Source: Pandoraea norimbergensis
Lineage (GTDB): Bacteria > Pseudomonadota > Gammaproteobacteria > Burkholderiales > Burkholderiaceae
Assembly: GCF_001465545.3 (NCBI RefSeq)
Contig: NZ_CP013480.3
Span: forward strand, 2,728,001-2,792,000
Direction of reading: 5' to 3'
Length of the DNA stretch: 64,000 nt
Below, in pieces: positions 46,776 to 55,469 of the stretch (positions within the stretch are counted from its first letter, which is position 1; each line of letters starts with the position of its first letter). Below the pieces are notes generated by a model. The model ran no database searches. It was not told the origin of the DNA and saw nothing but the letters and a program-made list of their open reading frames with translations. A program made the position numbers and the translations under genes.

Positions 46776-47792
46776 ATGCATCGGCCCGCATCGAACGATT
46801 CATCCCTGTCGGAAGCCCCCAATACCGTGATCGGAAGCGTTCACGTCGACGTGCCCTATCTGATGGGTTTCGAATGGCACGTGCGCGGCATGCGAATGAC
46901 GGATCCGCTCCCGGTGAGAAGCGTCTTGTCGGGTGGGCATGCATCGCGCCTTCGCGGTCGCGGACTGAATTTCGACGAAATTCGCGCCTACGTGCCAGGC
47001 GACGACATCCGGCACATCGACTGGAAAGCGTCGATGCGATTGGGGCGGGCGCTGATACGCGCCTATACCGAAGAACGCGATCGCCCCGTGACGGTGGTGG
47101 TCGACCAACGCATCGGTATGCACTTTGGCTCGCGGCGTGCGTTCAAGTCGGTGGTAGCCGCCGAGGTTGCCGCCATGGCCGTGTGGATGGGTTTTTCGAA
47201 CGGTGACCGGGTCGGTGGCATGGCGTTCGACGACGCGTCCATCGTGCGCGTGAAGTCTCTGCGAAGCCGCCGCAATATCGCTCGGTTGTTCGGCACGGTC
47301 GTCACGATGAACGGCCAACTGTGCGCCGACAGTCCTGCGCGCAGCAATTACCGGCAACTCAACGACGCATTGGGCCAGTTGCTGCATACGAGTCCCCATG
47401 ACCACTTGATCGTGATCGCCAGCGATTTCGCGGGCGCCGATGAACACACGCAAGCGTTACTGCGGCAATTGCGAACGCACAACGATGTCGTGGCTGCATT
47501 GGTCTATGACCCGCTTTGGCAGCACGTTCAGAACCCGGCGACGCTGGTCGTGAGCGAAGGGCTGCTTCAGGTCGAGTTGCAGATCGAGCGTGAGCGAGTA
47601 CGTGTCCCCGTGTCTGAATTCTTCAAGGGCCGCACCGCACAGGTCGCGGAACTGCTACGCCGCAGCAACGTGCCTTGGTTGCCGGTCTCGACGGCCGAAC
47701 CCGCCATCGATCAGATACGCCATCTGCTCGGCGCACGCCGGCAATCGCATGCGGCACGTCGCGAACCCGTACACGCGGGGGGCGGCTTATGA
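46776..47792 (+). CDS. DUF58 protein
   Basis: A 338-residue DUF58 protein with the family core RGLNFDEIRAYVPGDDIRHIDWKASMRLGRALIRAYTEERDRPVTVVVD, followed by a vWA-like fold (LIVIASDFAGADE near residue 210). It has no clear membrane segment. DUF58 proteins always accompany MoxR ATPases and probably act as their cytosolic partners. It is followed by DUF4381 with a 4-nt ATGA overlap. Confidence 0.9.
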   Translation: MHRPASNDSSLSEAPNTVIGSVHVDVPYLMGFEWHVRGMRMTDPLPVRSVLSGGHASRLRGRGLNFDEIRAYVPGDDIRHIDWKASMRLGRALIRAYTEERDRPVTVVVDQRIGMHFGSRRAFKSVVAAEVAAMAVWMGFSNGDRVGGMAFDDASIVRVKSLRSRRNIARLFGTVVTMNGQLCADSPARSNYRQLNDALGQLLHTSPHDHLIVIASDFAGADEHTQALLRQLRTHNDVVAALVYDPLWQHVQNPATLVVSEGLLQVELQIERERVRVPVSEFFKGRTAQVAELLRRSNVPWLPVSTAEPAIDQIRHLLGARRQSHAARREPVHAGGGL

Positions 47793-48295
47793 GCACTTCC
47801 GCCCCGGTCGGTGATGGGATTCAGGAGCTCGCGCTTCCGCCCCAAGTGCCCTACACGCCGCAAACATGGGGGTGGGCGGCCTTTGCGGTCTGTCTGTTCG
47901 TGGTGCTGTTGGCCGTGCTATGGCGGAAATGGCGACGGTATCGGCGGAACCGGTATCGCCGCGCCGCACTCGCCGAACTCGACGCCCTCGGCGCACGCAT
48001 GGCCTCGACAACGGTCCCCGCGCAGCGCCGTGAGTCGCTGGCCGCGCTGGCGGTCCTGCTCAAGCGCACGGCACTGGCCGCCTATCCGGCTGCACATGTT
48101 GGCACGCTGCAAGGCGACCAATGGATTGCCTTCCTTAACCAGACAAAGGGGAATTTCGACGGCGCGTCCGGACAGATTCTGACGCTGGCGTGTTACGCCC
48201 CGCAGAGCGCGACCGGCGCCTTGGCGCAGTCCGACATCGACACGCTGGTACATCACGCCGCGCAATGGATCCGTGATCACCATGTGGAAACTTGA
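47789..48295 (+). CDS. DUF4381 membrane protein
   Basis: A 168-residue protein with a single membrane helix near residues 30-45 (WAAFAVCLFVVLLAVLW), a basic stop-transfer run WRKWRRYRRNRYRR and a cytosolic helical domain. The short helix-rich C-terminus with a QWIRDHH end fits DUF4381, a regular member of MoxR-Bat operons. It overlaps DUF58 by 4 nt and the next gene by 14 nt. Function is unknown. Confidence 0.83.
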   Translation: MSTSAPVGDGIQELALPPQVPYTPQTWGWAAFAVCLFVVLLAVLWRKWRRYRRNRYRRAALAELDALGARMASTTVPAQRRESLAALAVLLKRTALAAYPAAHVGTLQGDQWIAFLNQTKGNFDGASGQILTLACYAPQSATGALAQSDIDTLVHHAAQWIRDHHVET

Positions 48296-49355
48296 GCTCC
48301 CGTGGTTCCTCTGCGCGTTACCGCTACCGATATTGGTGGCGTGGCTAGTACCGCCGTTTCACACCGTCGCGTCAGCAATTCGCGTGCCATTTTTTCAGGA
48401 GATGGCGCAGGCCGCCGGCGAACGACCCGCGCCGGGCGGTATCCGTCTGCGGCGCAACTGGCTCCAGCGCATCTTGTTGTGCGTCGTCTGGGTGCTGGTC
48501 GTCGCCGCAGCGGCAAGACCCGTCTGGGTCGGTCCACCGATCACGCACGAAAGCCCGGCGCGGGACCTGATGCTGGCCATCGATCTTTCACAATCGATGT
48601 CCACGCCTGACTTCGTGAGCGCTTCAACGGGCGAACATACGGACCGGCTCACGGCCGTCAAGAACGTCGTCGCCGACTTCGTCAGCAAACGTGCGCGGGA
48701 CCGGCTGGGGCTCATCGCATTCGGCGACGCCGCCTATCCGCAGGCGCCGTTGACGCTCGATCACGACAGCATCCGCATTCTCCTCGATCAGATGCAGATT
48801 GGCATGGCCGGGCCTCGCACGGCTATCGGTGACGCCATCGGGCTCGCCGTCAAGCTCATGGAGAAGTCCGCGGCACCTGAGAAGGTATTGATACTGCTGA
48901 CGGACGGCAACGATACGGCCAGTCGCATCCCGCCCGAGCAAGCGGCGAGAATCGCCAAAACCCATCACGTCGTGATTCACACGATCGGCATTGGCGACGT
49001 CAATGCGACGGGGGAAGATCGTGTGGACCTCGCGGCGCTGCAACGTATCGCGAGCCTGACGGGCGGGCACGCCTATCAGGCGCTTGGGCGCGAGCAGGAC
49101 CTTGCCGACGTCTATTCGCAGATCGATCGCCTCACACCGGAGCGCGTCAAGCGCGAAGTCTATCGGCCGCGCACGGAGTACTTCTGGATACCGATTGGGA
49201 TCGCACTGCTGCTGATTGCCGGTTATCACGCGAGCGCGCTGGTCGTGGCAGCCATTCGCGCACGCGGGCGGGACAACGCAGCGGCGGCTCCGGAGGACGC
49301 CGCGTCGTCAGCGATGGCGGACAACGCATACGGTGGAGGCGTCAATGGAAATTGA
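48282..49355 (+). CDS. vWA-domain membrane protein (BatA-like), intact MIDAS
   Basis: A 357-residue protein. Membrane helices near residues 5-25, 62-80 and at the C-terminus (about 300-320) frame a von Willebrand A domain. The metal-ion site is complete in its first motif: DLSQS at residues 101-105, and LLTDGNDT supplies later residues. BatA-type proteins form periplasmic assemblies with MoxR partners. ATG 48282 was chosen over an in-frame GTG three codons upstream; no strong ribosome site is seen for either. Overlaps the next vWA gene by 11 nt. Confidence 0.88.
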   Translation: MWKLELPWFLCALPLPILVAWLVPPFHTVASAIRVPFFQEMAQAAGERPAPGGIRLRRNWLQRILLCVVWVLVVAAAARPVWVGPPITHESPARDLMLAIDLSQSMSTPDFVSASTGEHTDRLTAVKNVVADFVSKRARDRLGLIAFGDAAYPQAPLTLDHDSIRILLDQMQIGMAGPRTAIGDAIGLAVKLMEKSAAPEKVLILLTDGNDTASRIPPEQAARIAKTHHVVIHTIGIGDVNATGEDRVDLAALQRIASLTGGHAYQALGREQDLADVYSQIDRLTPERVKREVYRPRTEYFWIPIGIALLLIAGYHASALVVAAIRARGRDNAAAAPEDAASSAMADNAYGGGVNGN

Positions 49356-51051
49356 CCTGAGCGTCTTCCACTTCCTGCGGCCGTGGTGGCTCGTGCTTCT
49401 GGTGCCGGCGCTCATGCTGCCGTGGTTGTGGCGCCGCAGCCGCAACGTTCGATTGCAATGGCGACGATTCATTGCGCCGGAGTTGCTGGCGCATTTGATC
49501 GTCGGCGAAGCCCACCGACGCCGACTTCAACCCGTCGACACGATTGGCATCTTGCTGGGACTGGGGGCGCTGTGCGCCGCTGGCCCGACATGGGAACAGG
49601 TCCGCCCGCCGTTCGATCAGGATCTGGCACCCATGGTTGTCGTGCTGAGTCTGGCCAAGTCGATGGGCGCGACGGATATTGCGCCGTCCCGCCTCGATCG
49701 GGCGAAGACGAAGGTGCTGGACATCGCCCGATCGCGCAAAGGTGCACGGACCGGCCTGATCGTATTCGGTGGCTCGGCGCATCTGGTGGTGCCGCCGACC
49801 GACGATCTGGACATGCTGACGCTGTATGTGCCTGCGCTGTCTCCCGATCTGATGCCACATGACGGCAAACGCATGGATCTGGGGCTGGCCGAAGCAGAAC
49901 GGCTGCTGGCTCACGAGACGACACCCGGGACGATCGTCTTCGTCAGCGATGGCATCGATCCGGCGGTGAGGGACACCTTTGTCGCCCGTGCCAAAGCGTC
50001 GAAGCACCAGTTGCTCTGGCTTGCCGTCGGCACACCGCAAGGCGGCGTGATTCGGCGCCCGGACGGCACCGCGGATAGCAACGACACCGGGCAGGCTGTT
50101 GCCACCGGACTGGATCAGCGGGGTATTCAGTCGCTGGCCAACGCCGCAGACATTCCGCTCGCAAGCTTGCGCGCCGACGAGGACGACGTGAGTTGGGTGA
50201 GACGTCGCGCGCAGGCCTTTTTGGCAGACGCCGAGGCAGCACAACGCGTGCCCGTGTGGCGGGAGAACGGTTTTTGGCTGATCGTCCCGCTCTTGCTGAT
50301 CGTGCTGGGTTCGTTCCGGCGGGGATGGGCGGTGAAATGGTCAATCGTTGCGGCATTTCTGGTGGGCATGTCTTCAGGGCCCGAGGTGGTCAGGGCGGCG
50401 GATGCTACCGACGCCGTGCCGGCGAACACCACTGGCTGGCGCTGGATCGACGCGTTCGCCACCCATGATCAGCAAGGGCGCTGGTATTTCAGTCGCGGTG
50501 ACTTCGCAACGGCCGCCGCGCGGTTCGACGATCTGATGTGGAAGGGCAGGGCGCAGTACGCCGCTGGCGCGTATGAAGATGCGCTCGCCACGTTCTCGGA
50601 GGCGCTGGCGCGCTCGCATTCCGCTGAAGCGGCGTTTTACGTAGGCAACACGCTGGCAAAGCTCGAAGACATCGAGGGTGCCATTCAGGCCTATCAACAC
50701 GCGCTAGCGCTTCACCCGAACTGGCCGCCTGCGAAAAACAATCTCGCGTTGATGGAAACGCGCAAAAAGCAGAACGAGGACGCCGAGGACGAACCGCAAG
50801 CCAAGGTCAAAGCCGACGAGATTACGTTCGACAAGCCCAAGGGGAAGGGCATGACGGCGATGGTGGCGATGCCGACGTCCGAGGACATCTGGATGCGTGG
50901 GCTCAATACCTCGCCGGCCGTCTTCCTTCGACAACGATTCGCCGTAGAGGCGCAGCACCCGGCAGGCGTCCGGGACATCCGCGTTGAATCGGGCGCTGCA
51001 CTGGCTGGCAGTGTAACGCCTGCCTCCAAGCCAACCGGGGAGGCGCGATGA
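49345..51051 (+). CDS. vWA-TPR membrane protein (BatB/BatC-like), altered MIDAS
   Basis: A 568-residue protein. Two N-terminal helices (about residues 10-30 and 65-80), a vWA domain, two further helices (about 320-370), then TPR-like repeats near residues 425-500 (YEDALATFSEALARSHSAEAAFYVGNTLAKLEDIEGAIQAYQHAL). The MIDAS motif that should be DxSxS is SLAKS (Ser102-x-Ala104-x-Ser106), so metal binding is probably lost, though VFVSDGIDP is kept. GGAGG precedes ATG 49345. It looks like BatB fused to a BatC TPR part. Confidence 0.87.
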   Translation: MEIDLSVFHFLRPWWLVLLVPALMLPWLWRRSRNVRLQWRRFIAPELLAHLIVGEAHRRRLQPVDTIGILLGLGALCAAGPTWEQVRPPFDQDLAPMVVVLSLAKSMGATDIAPSRLDRAKTKVLDIARSRKGARTGLIVFGGSAHLVVPPTDDLDMLTLYVPALSPDLMPHDGKRMDLGLAEAERLLAHETTPGTIVFVSDGIDPAVRDTFVARAKASKHQLLWLAVGTPQGGVIRRPDGTADSNDTGQAVATGLDQRGIQSLANAADIPLASLRADEDDVSWVRRRAQAFLADAEAAQRVPVWRENGFWLIVPLLLIVLGSFRRGWAVKWSIVAAFLVGMSSGPEVVRAADATDAVPANTTGWRWIDAFATHDQQGRWYFSRGDFATAAARFDDLMWKGRAQYAAGAYEDALATFSEALARSHSAEAAFYVGNTLAKLEDIEGAIQAYQHALALHPNWPPAKNNLALMETRKKQNEDAEDEPQAKVKADEITFDKPKGKGMTAMVAMPTSEDIWMRGLNTSPAVFLRQRFAVEAQHPAGVRDIRVESGAALAGSVTPASKPTGEAR

Positions 51052-52418
51052 GCCACATATTCCGTGTGCTCGTGTTGACCTTCGCCGCGTTGCTGGTGAT
51101 ACCGGTCTGTCGCGCACAGGAACCCCCGGGCACGATGATTCGGGCGCATCTCGAACCTGCCGGTCCGGTCGTTGCGGGCACACAAGTGAAGTTGGTCGTG
51201 GATGTGCTGACGACGACGTATTTCACCGATGCCCCGGATTGGCCACTGTTTGATATCCCCGGCGCGATCGTCACGTTACCGGATGAGCAAGCGCAAAACC
51301 TGACCGAGACGATCGATGGCCGGGAGTGGTTTGGCGTGAGCCGGACCTATCGGATTGCCCCGCAAGCCGGCCGCGCGTTCGATATTCCCCCAGTAGTCAT
51401 TCATGTGACACCGAGTGGCGCGCCGGCGCCCGTGACCTTGACGACGCCGGGCTTGAAATTTGAAGCGACGGTCCCGCCCGGGGCTCAGGCGATGCGGGCG
51501 TTCTTCCCCACACACGGTCTGCATGTCTCGCAAACGCTTGACCCGGCGGGCGGCTCACTGCACGTCGGCGACACCGTCACACGAACGATCACTCAACGGG
51601 CAGACGGGACGGAGTCCATTCTGATTCCGCCTGCGCCACTGGGCGATGTCGATGGCCTGCAACGCTATCCCCAGCCGGCGAGTACGCAGGATGATTTGGG
51701 CACCGGGCGAAGCCTTGTCGCAGGGGAGCGCCGTGACAGCGCAATGTATGTCGTCAATCGCAGCGGCCGCTTCGAACTCCCTGCGATCACTGTCGAGTGG
51801 TGGAATCTGCGAACGCAGCAGATCGAGCGCGTTGACGTCCCGGCACTTCGAATCTCCGCGAGGGGGGCCGCCGATACACCGCTCTTCGCCATTCCTGCGG
51901 AAGTCGGCGCGAAAGCAACCCACAGGATTCTGGTGCTCGATCTCCGGGATCTGATTGCCCTCGGGACCGTGATTCTACTGCTGGTGGCTGTCGTCTGGTC
52001 ATGGCCACGCCTTTACACGAAAGGACTTCGTGCCGTGCGTCATGTTCGGGCGATGTACGACGCGTGGCGCACGGGCGAACCGCATGCATGGCGGCAGCTA
52101 CGACGCGCCGCCCGCTCGGCCCCTTGGCCGGGCGTGGTGACGGCTTTGTATCAGTGGTTCGATTCGACGGGTTCATCACCGGGGCAGGCGCAGCGCAAGC
52201 GCTGGTCTGGTCTTGGGGGGGACGATGCACTCGCCATTCGTACGCTCACGACAGCCACCGACATGCCTTATCGCCCCCGATCCCAGCCACTATCCGCAGT
52301 CGATGAACAACGCGCGCGCCGAGCGATTCGACGGCTGCGCGTCGAGTTGAAAAAATCACGGCGGACGCATGATTGCCGCCCCGCATTGCCACCGCTCTAC
52401 CCGGGAGACGACGCGTGA
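51048..52418 (+). CDS. BatD-like protein (oxygen-tolerance family)
   Basis: A 456-residue protein with a signal peptide (MSHIFRVLVLTFAALLVIPV, cleavage near CRA^Q), immunoglobulin-like beta domains in the periplasm (TLDPAGGSLHVGDTVTRTITQRADGT is a typical BatD stretch), one membrane helix near residue 305-325 (LIALGTVILLLVAVVW), and a basic cytosolic tail. It overlaps the vWA-TPR gene by 4 nt, and its stop overlaps the next gene's GTG. It is the last of the canonical MoxR-Bat set here. Confidence 0.85.
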   Translation: MSHIFRVLVLTFAALLVIPVCRAQEPPGTMIRAHLEPAGPVVAGTQVKLVVDVLTTTYFTDAPDWPLFDIPGAIVTLPDEQAQNLTETIDGREWFGVSRTYRIAPQAGRAFDIPPVVIHVTPSGAPAPVTLTTPGLKFEATVPPGAQAMRAFFPTHGLHVSQTLDPAGGSLHVGDTVTRTITQRADGTESILIPPAPLGDVDGLQRYPQPASTQDDLGTGRSLVAGERRDSAMYVVNRSGRFELPAITVEWWNLRTQQIERVDVPALRISARGAADTPLFAIPAEVGAKATHRILVLDLRDLIALGTVILLLVAVVWSWPRLYTKGLRAVRHVRAMYDAWRTGEPHAWRQLRRAARSAPWPGVVTALYQWFDSTGSSPGQAQRKRWSGLGGDDALAIRTLTTATDMPYRPRSQPLSAVDEQRARRAIRRLRVELKKSRRTHDCRPALPPLYPGDDA

Positions 52419-53671
52419 GTGATGCGCCCAGCCTTATCGAAAAACTGAAACTGAACAACACGCCGCTCGTGCGCCAGACAGCGACGTTCGCGTTCCTGAT
52501 GTTGGGCCTTGCGTCGCCAATGTCTGCCGTCGCAGACACCGCCGGCGAGCAGAAAGTCACGACAGACGATTCTGCCGGGAAGGCAGACGGCGAAACCAAA
52601 CCCAAACCCGCCAAACGCAGCGTCGTTTGGCGAGATCCCGTCGACAACAAGATCGACGCCAGTGACTTCCTGCTGGACCACAAAGGCGCGCTACCGGTGC
52701 CGGTCGTCATTACTGAACCGGCCATCGGCTATGGCGGGGGCGTGATGTTGATGTTCTTCTCGGAGTCGATGGCCGAGGCTGCGGAGTCTGCCAAAACCAC
52801 CGGAGAAATGGCACCGCCGAACATCACCGGCATCGGTGGTGCGATGACAGAAAACGGCACTTGGGGCGCGGGGCTGGTTCATTTCCACACGTGGGGAGGC
52901 GATGCCATCCGCTATCTCGGGGGGCTGGCCAAGGTCAACATGAAGACCGACTACTACGGGCTTAGCAACTCCGCACGCGCGTATCAGCTGAACGGATGGC
53001 TCACGGTGCAACAGTTGCTGTTCCGTATCGGGCATTCGCATTGGTACATCGGGCCGCGTTACACCTACTTTGATTCGAACACGCATTTCACCGGTCAGGT
53101 GGCGCAGGAACTCAATGTGCCGGACGTGGCCCGGCGTATCGGCAAGGTCGGCCTCGTCATCGACTACGACACGCGCGACAACATGTTTTTCCCGAATCGC
53201 GGCAGTTACGCCGAACTTGAACTTCAGGCCGCGAGACCTTGGGCGGGCAGCTCGCAGTCGTTCGAAACCTACAACGGCCGGGGCTACACGTGGTTGCCGA
53301 TATCTCACACGTGGGTGCTTGGACTGCGACTGGACGGCCGGCTCTCCAGCGGCGACGTGCCGTTTTATGAGCAGCCCTACGTCAAGTTGCGCGGCGTGCA
53401 GCAGGGGCGCTATCAGGACCGCAATGCCGCAATGGTTGAGGCTGAGCTGCGCTGGAATGCCACGCCACGCTGGTCGCTGCTGGGTTTCACCGGTGCGGGC
53501 CGCGCGTGGGGACGATGGAAATCGTTCTCGGAAGCGGATGCCGTGGTGAGTGTGGGCGCAGGCGTGCGCTATCTGATTGCACGGAAGTTGGGGCTGGCCG
53601 TGGGCATCGACGTGGCTCACAGCAAAGGCGAGAACGCTTTTTATATTCAGGTCGGCAGTGCGTGGCACTGA
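52415..53671 (+). CDS. Omp85/BamA-type outer-membrane barrel without POTRA domains
   Basis: A protein of 418 residues with a signal peptide ending near SAVAD and a short linker, then directly a surface-antigen (D15/Omp85) barrel (from about residue 80). GYGGGVMLMFF starts the barrel, and KLRGVQQGRYQDRN carries an LRG variant of the L6-loop RGF/RGY motif of Omp85 proteins. No POTRA repeats fit in the N-terminus. Start GTG 52415 overlaps the BatD stop as GTGA, with GGGAG upstream. It may insert or move an envelope component. Function unknown; second such gene lies at 55470. Confidence 0.83.
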   Translation: MSDAPSLIEKLKLNNTPLVRQTATFAFLMLGLASPMSAVADTAGEQKVTTDDSAGKADGETKPKPAKRSVVWRDPVDNKIDASDFLLDHKGALPVPVVITEPAIGYGGGVMLMFFSESMAEAAESAKTTGEMAPPNITGIGGAMTENGTWGAGLVHFHTWGGDAIRYLGGLAKVNMKTDYYGLSNSARAYQLNGWLTVQQLLFRIGHSHWYIGPRYTYFDSNTHFTGQVAQELNVPDVARRIGKVGLVIDYDTRDNMFFPNRGSYAELELQAARPWAGSSQSFETYNGRGYTWLPISHTWVLGLRLDGRLSSGDVPFYEQPYVKLRGVQQGRYQDRNAAMVEAELRWNATPRWSLLGFTGAGRAWGRWKSFSEADAVVSVGAGVRYLIARKLGLAVGIDVAHSKGENAFYIQVGSAWH

Positions 53672-53699
53672 CACGCATCCGCTATTCAGAGGAGGGCAC

Positions 53700-54302
53700 A
53701 TGGCACGTAGCGCCCCAAGCTTTGATCAGACGACGCAACACTTGCTCAGCGACGCCGCTGCACGCGCCGGTGCGGAATATGGTCACGATGCGACCGCATT
53801 GCTCGATCACTTCATTCTGGCCGCCTATGACATTACCCATGGCGTGCACAGCGCGAAGGTGTATCTGAAGCTGTTGGCGGGCGCGGGCGTCGCCGGACTC
53901 CCGAGCGAAAGCACCGTGCAGCGCGCGATTACGCGCATGCGTTCAAAGCTGAAACAGCACGGCCCGGCATCGGCGGCTGCCACCGGCGCCGCAGCGACCG
54001 TCCCAACGGGCTCGGCTTTCGTGTCGGAGGATGTGGTGCGGCATCTCGCCAAGGCGATGGCATTACTGAGCACCAATATCTTCGATGCCGGCGATTTCGA
54101 TTTGCCTCACCGCTCCGACGTCGTGTCGAAGACAGATGACCACAGTGTGGTCGAACGCCTCGAACTCGAGATCCATTCGTTGCGAATGCAGGTGGAAGGA
54201 TTGCGGGCTCAACTCATGGCGGCGCGGATGGCGTTGGCGCAGCTGCTCAATAGCGGCCTCCCGTCGACATCAAGCGACAGATTCCGGGGAACACGGCTTT
54301 GA
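53700..54302 (+). CDS. Hypothetical protein, 200 residues, C-terminal coiled coil
   Basis: I do not recognise a family. The protein is cytosolic by appearance, with no signal peptide. An alanine-rich helical part (residues 8-90) is followed by an Ala/Thr-rich linker (about 90-110) and a helical C-terminus whose heptad-like run (VVERLELEIHSLRMQVEGLRAQL) predicts a coiled coil. GAGGAGGGCAC precedes ATG 53700. It is set between outer-membrane genes and its stop overlaps the next gene's TTG, so it is surely expressed with them. Confidence 0.7.
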   Translation: MARSAPSFDQTTQHLLSDAAARAGAEYGHDATALLDHFILAAYDITHGVHSAKVYLKLLAGAGVAGLPSESTVQRAITRMRSKLKQHGPASAAATGAAATVPTGSAFVSEDVVRHLAKAMALLSTNIFDAGDFDLPHRSDVVSKTDDHSVVERLELEIHSLRMQVEGLRAQLMAARMALAQLLNSGLPSTSSDRFRGTRL

Positions 54303-55462
54303 CGCCGCCGACGCGGGCGACGCGCGTAGCGGGCGCTGAATCACCGGTCGCCGGGTGGCAACGTGTGGCGTCGCGGGCGCTTGCCGCCGTCGCGCTCGGG
54401 ACCGTGTGTGCCAGCGCATCTGGCTGGACCGCAGGCGGCACCGGTGCCACGGTCGTCGCGCCGACACCGGCTGTCGGTGCAGATGGCACTGAATTGCCGG
54501 TGAGCGAGCGGCACGGGTGGTATCGCGGCATTGTTGGGCCGACCGGTGTGCCCGCGTCTCCCTCAAGTCCGAGCGTTGATCTGAGCGTTCCCGATGCTAC
54601 GGCCGAAACCAAACCTGCGAGGCAATGGGATCGTGCGTTGCCGTTCTTCGCCCAACGGGTGATCGACCGGGGCTACGACCTGCCCAACCCTTACGACGTC
54701 GGGTACTCGTACTTCAACGGCACGCAGCGGTATCAGTTGTCGAACCTGATGGTCGGCGCCAATGGCAACGGCCTGCGGTCGGCAGATTTCGTGCAATTCG
54801 ATCAGTCGCGCATTCGCAGCGAGTCGAATCAATTTCAGTTCGGCGCGTGGCTGTTCCCGTTCATGAACGTCTACGGCATTTTTGGCAATGTGCGCGGGCA
54901 TGGCGATATCGGCATCAGCTTTTCTTCGCTCACCGCGCTGGAACAGTTCTTCGGCATCAACGTGGGGTGTGGCGGGCGACGGCCCGGGCCCGAATGCAGC
55001 AAGTCCATTCGGTTGCCGACGCAGCAGGCGAATTACAGCGGCACCACTTATGGCGCGGGTTTCACCTTGGTGGGAACGTACGGCAACCTGTTCTTCTCGC
55101 TGCCGGTGACCTACACCGTATCGAACATTTCGATGTCGGACAGCAGCATCCAGTCCTGGAACATCTCGCCGCGCATCGGGTGGAACGTGCACCTTGGGGG
55201 TTTCGGGATTCTCACGCCCTACATCGGCGCCACATGGTTTCGTACGCGCGCCACCATTACGGGGCACTTCGATATTCCGATCGATGCCGCCGGTGGACAA
55301 ACCCAACGGCTCGACTATCAGATCGACGAATCGGTGGTCGGTGCATGGAGCGGCGTCGTGGGTGTGAGTTGGGCGGCAAGCAAGCGCTTCGGGCTGCTCG
55401 CGGAGATCGGCTACGGGTACAACCGCAGCGACGTGATTCTCACCGCGTTCCTGCGGTTCTGA
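54299..55462 (+). CDS. Outer-membrane beta-barrel protein, family not identified
   Basis: A 387-residue exported protein. A signal-like region (about residues 20-45) and a Pro/Thr/Ala-rich linker lead to a barrel from about residue 100, with amphipathic strands and a final phenylalanine (LTAFLRF). Segments such as FQFGAWLFPFMNVYGIFGNVRGHGD and GILTPYIGATWFRTRATI suggest porin-like strands. A pair of cysteines lies near residue 223-233. The start is TTG 54299 overlapping the previous stop as TTGA. Neighbour to two Omp85-type genes; specific role unknown. Confidence 0.75.
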   Translation: MTPPTRATRVAGAESPVAGWQRVASRALAAVALGTVCASASGWTAGGTGATVVAPTPAVGADGTELPVSERHGWYRGIVGPTGVPASPSSPSVDLSVPDATAETKPARQWDRALPFFAQRVIDRGYDLPNPYDVGYSYFNGTQRYQLSNLMVGANGNGLRSADFVQFDQSRIRSESNQFQFGAWLFPFMNVYGIFGNVRGHGDIGISFSSLTALEQFFGINVGCGGRRPGPECSKSIRLPTQQANYSGTTYGAGFTLVGTYGNLFFSLPVTYTVSNISMSDSSIQSWNISPRIGWNVHLGGFGILTPYIGATWFRTRATITGHFDIPIDAAGGQTQRLDYQIDESVVGAWSGVVGVSWAASKRFGLLAEIGYGYNRSDVILTAFLRF

Positions 55463-55469
55463 GGTGCCG

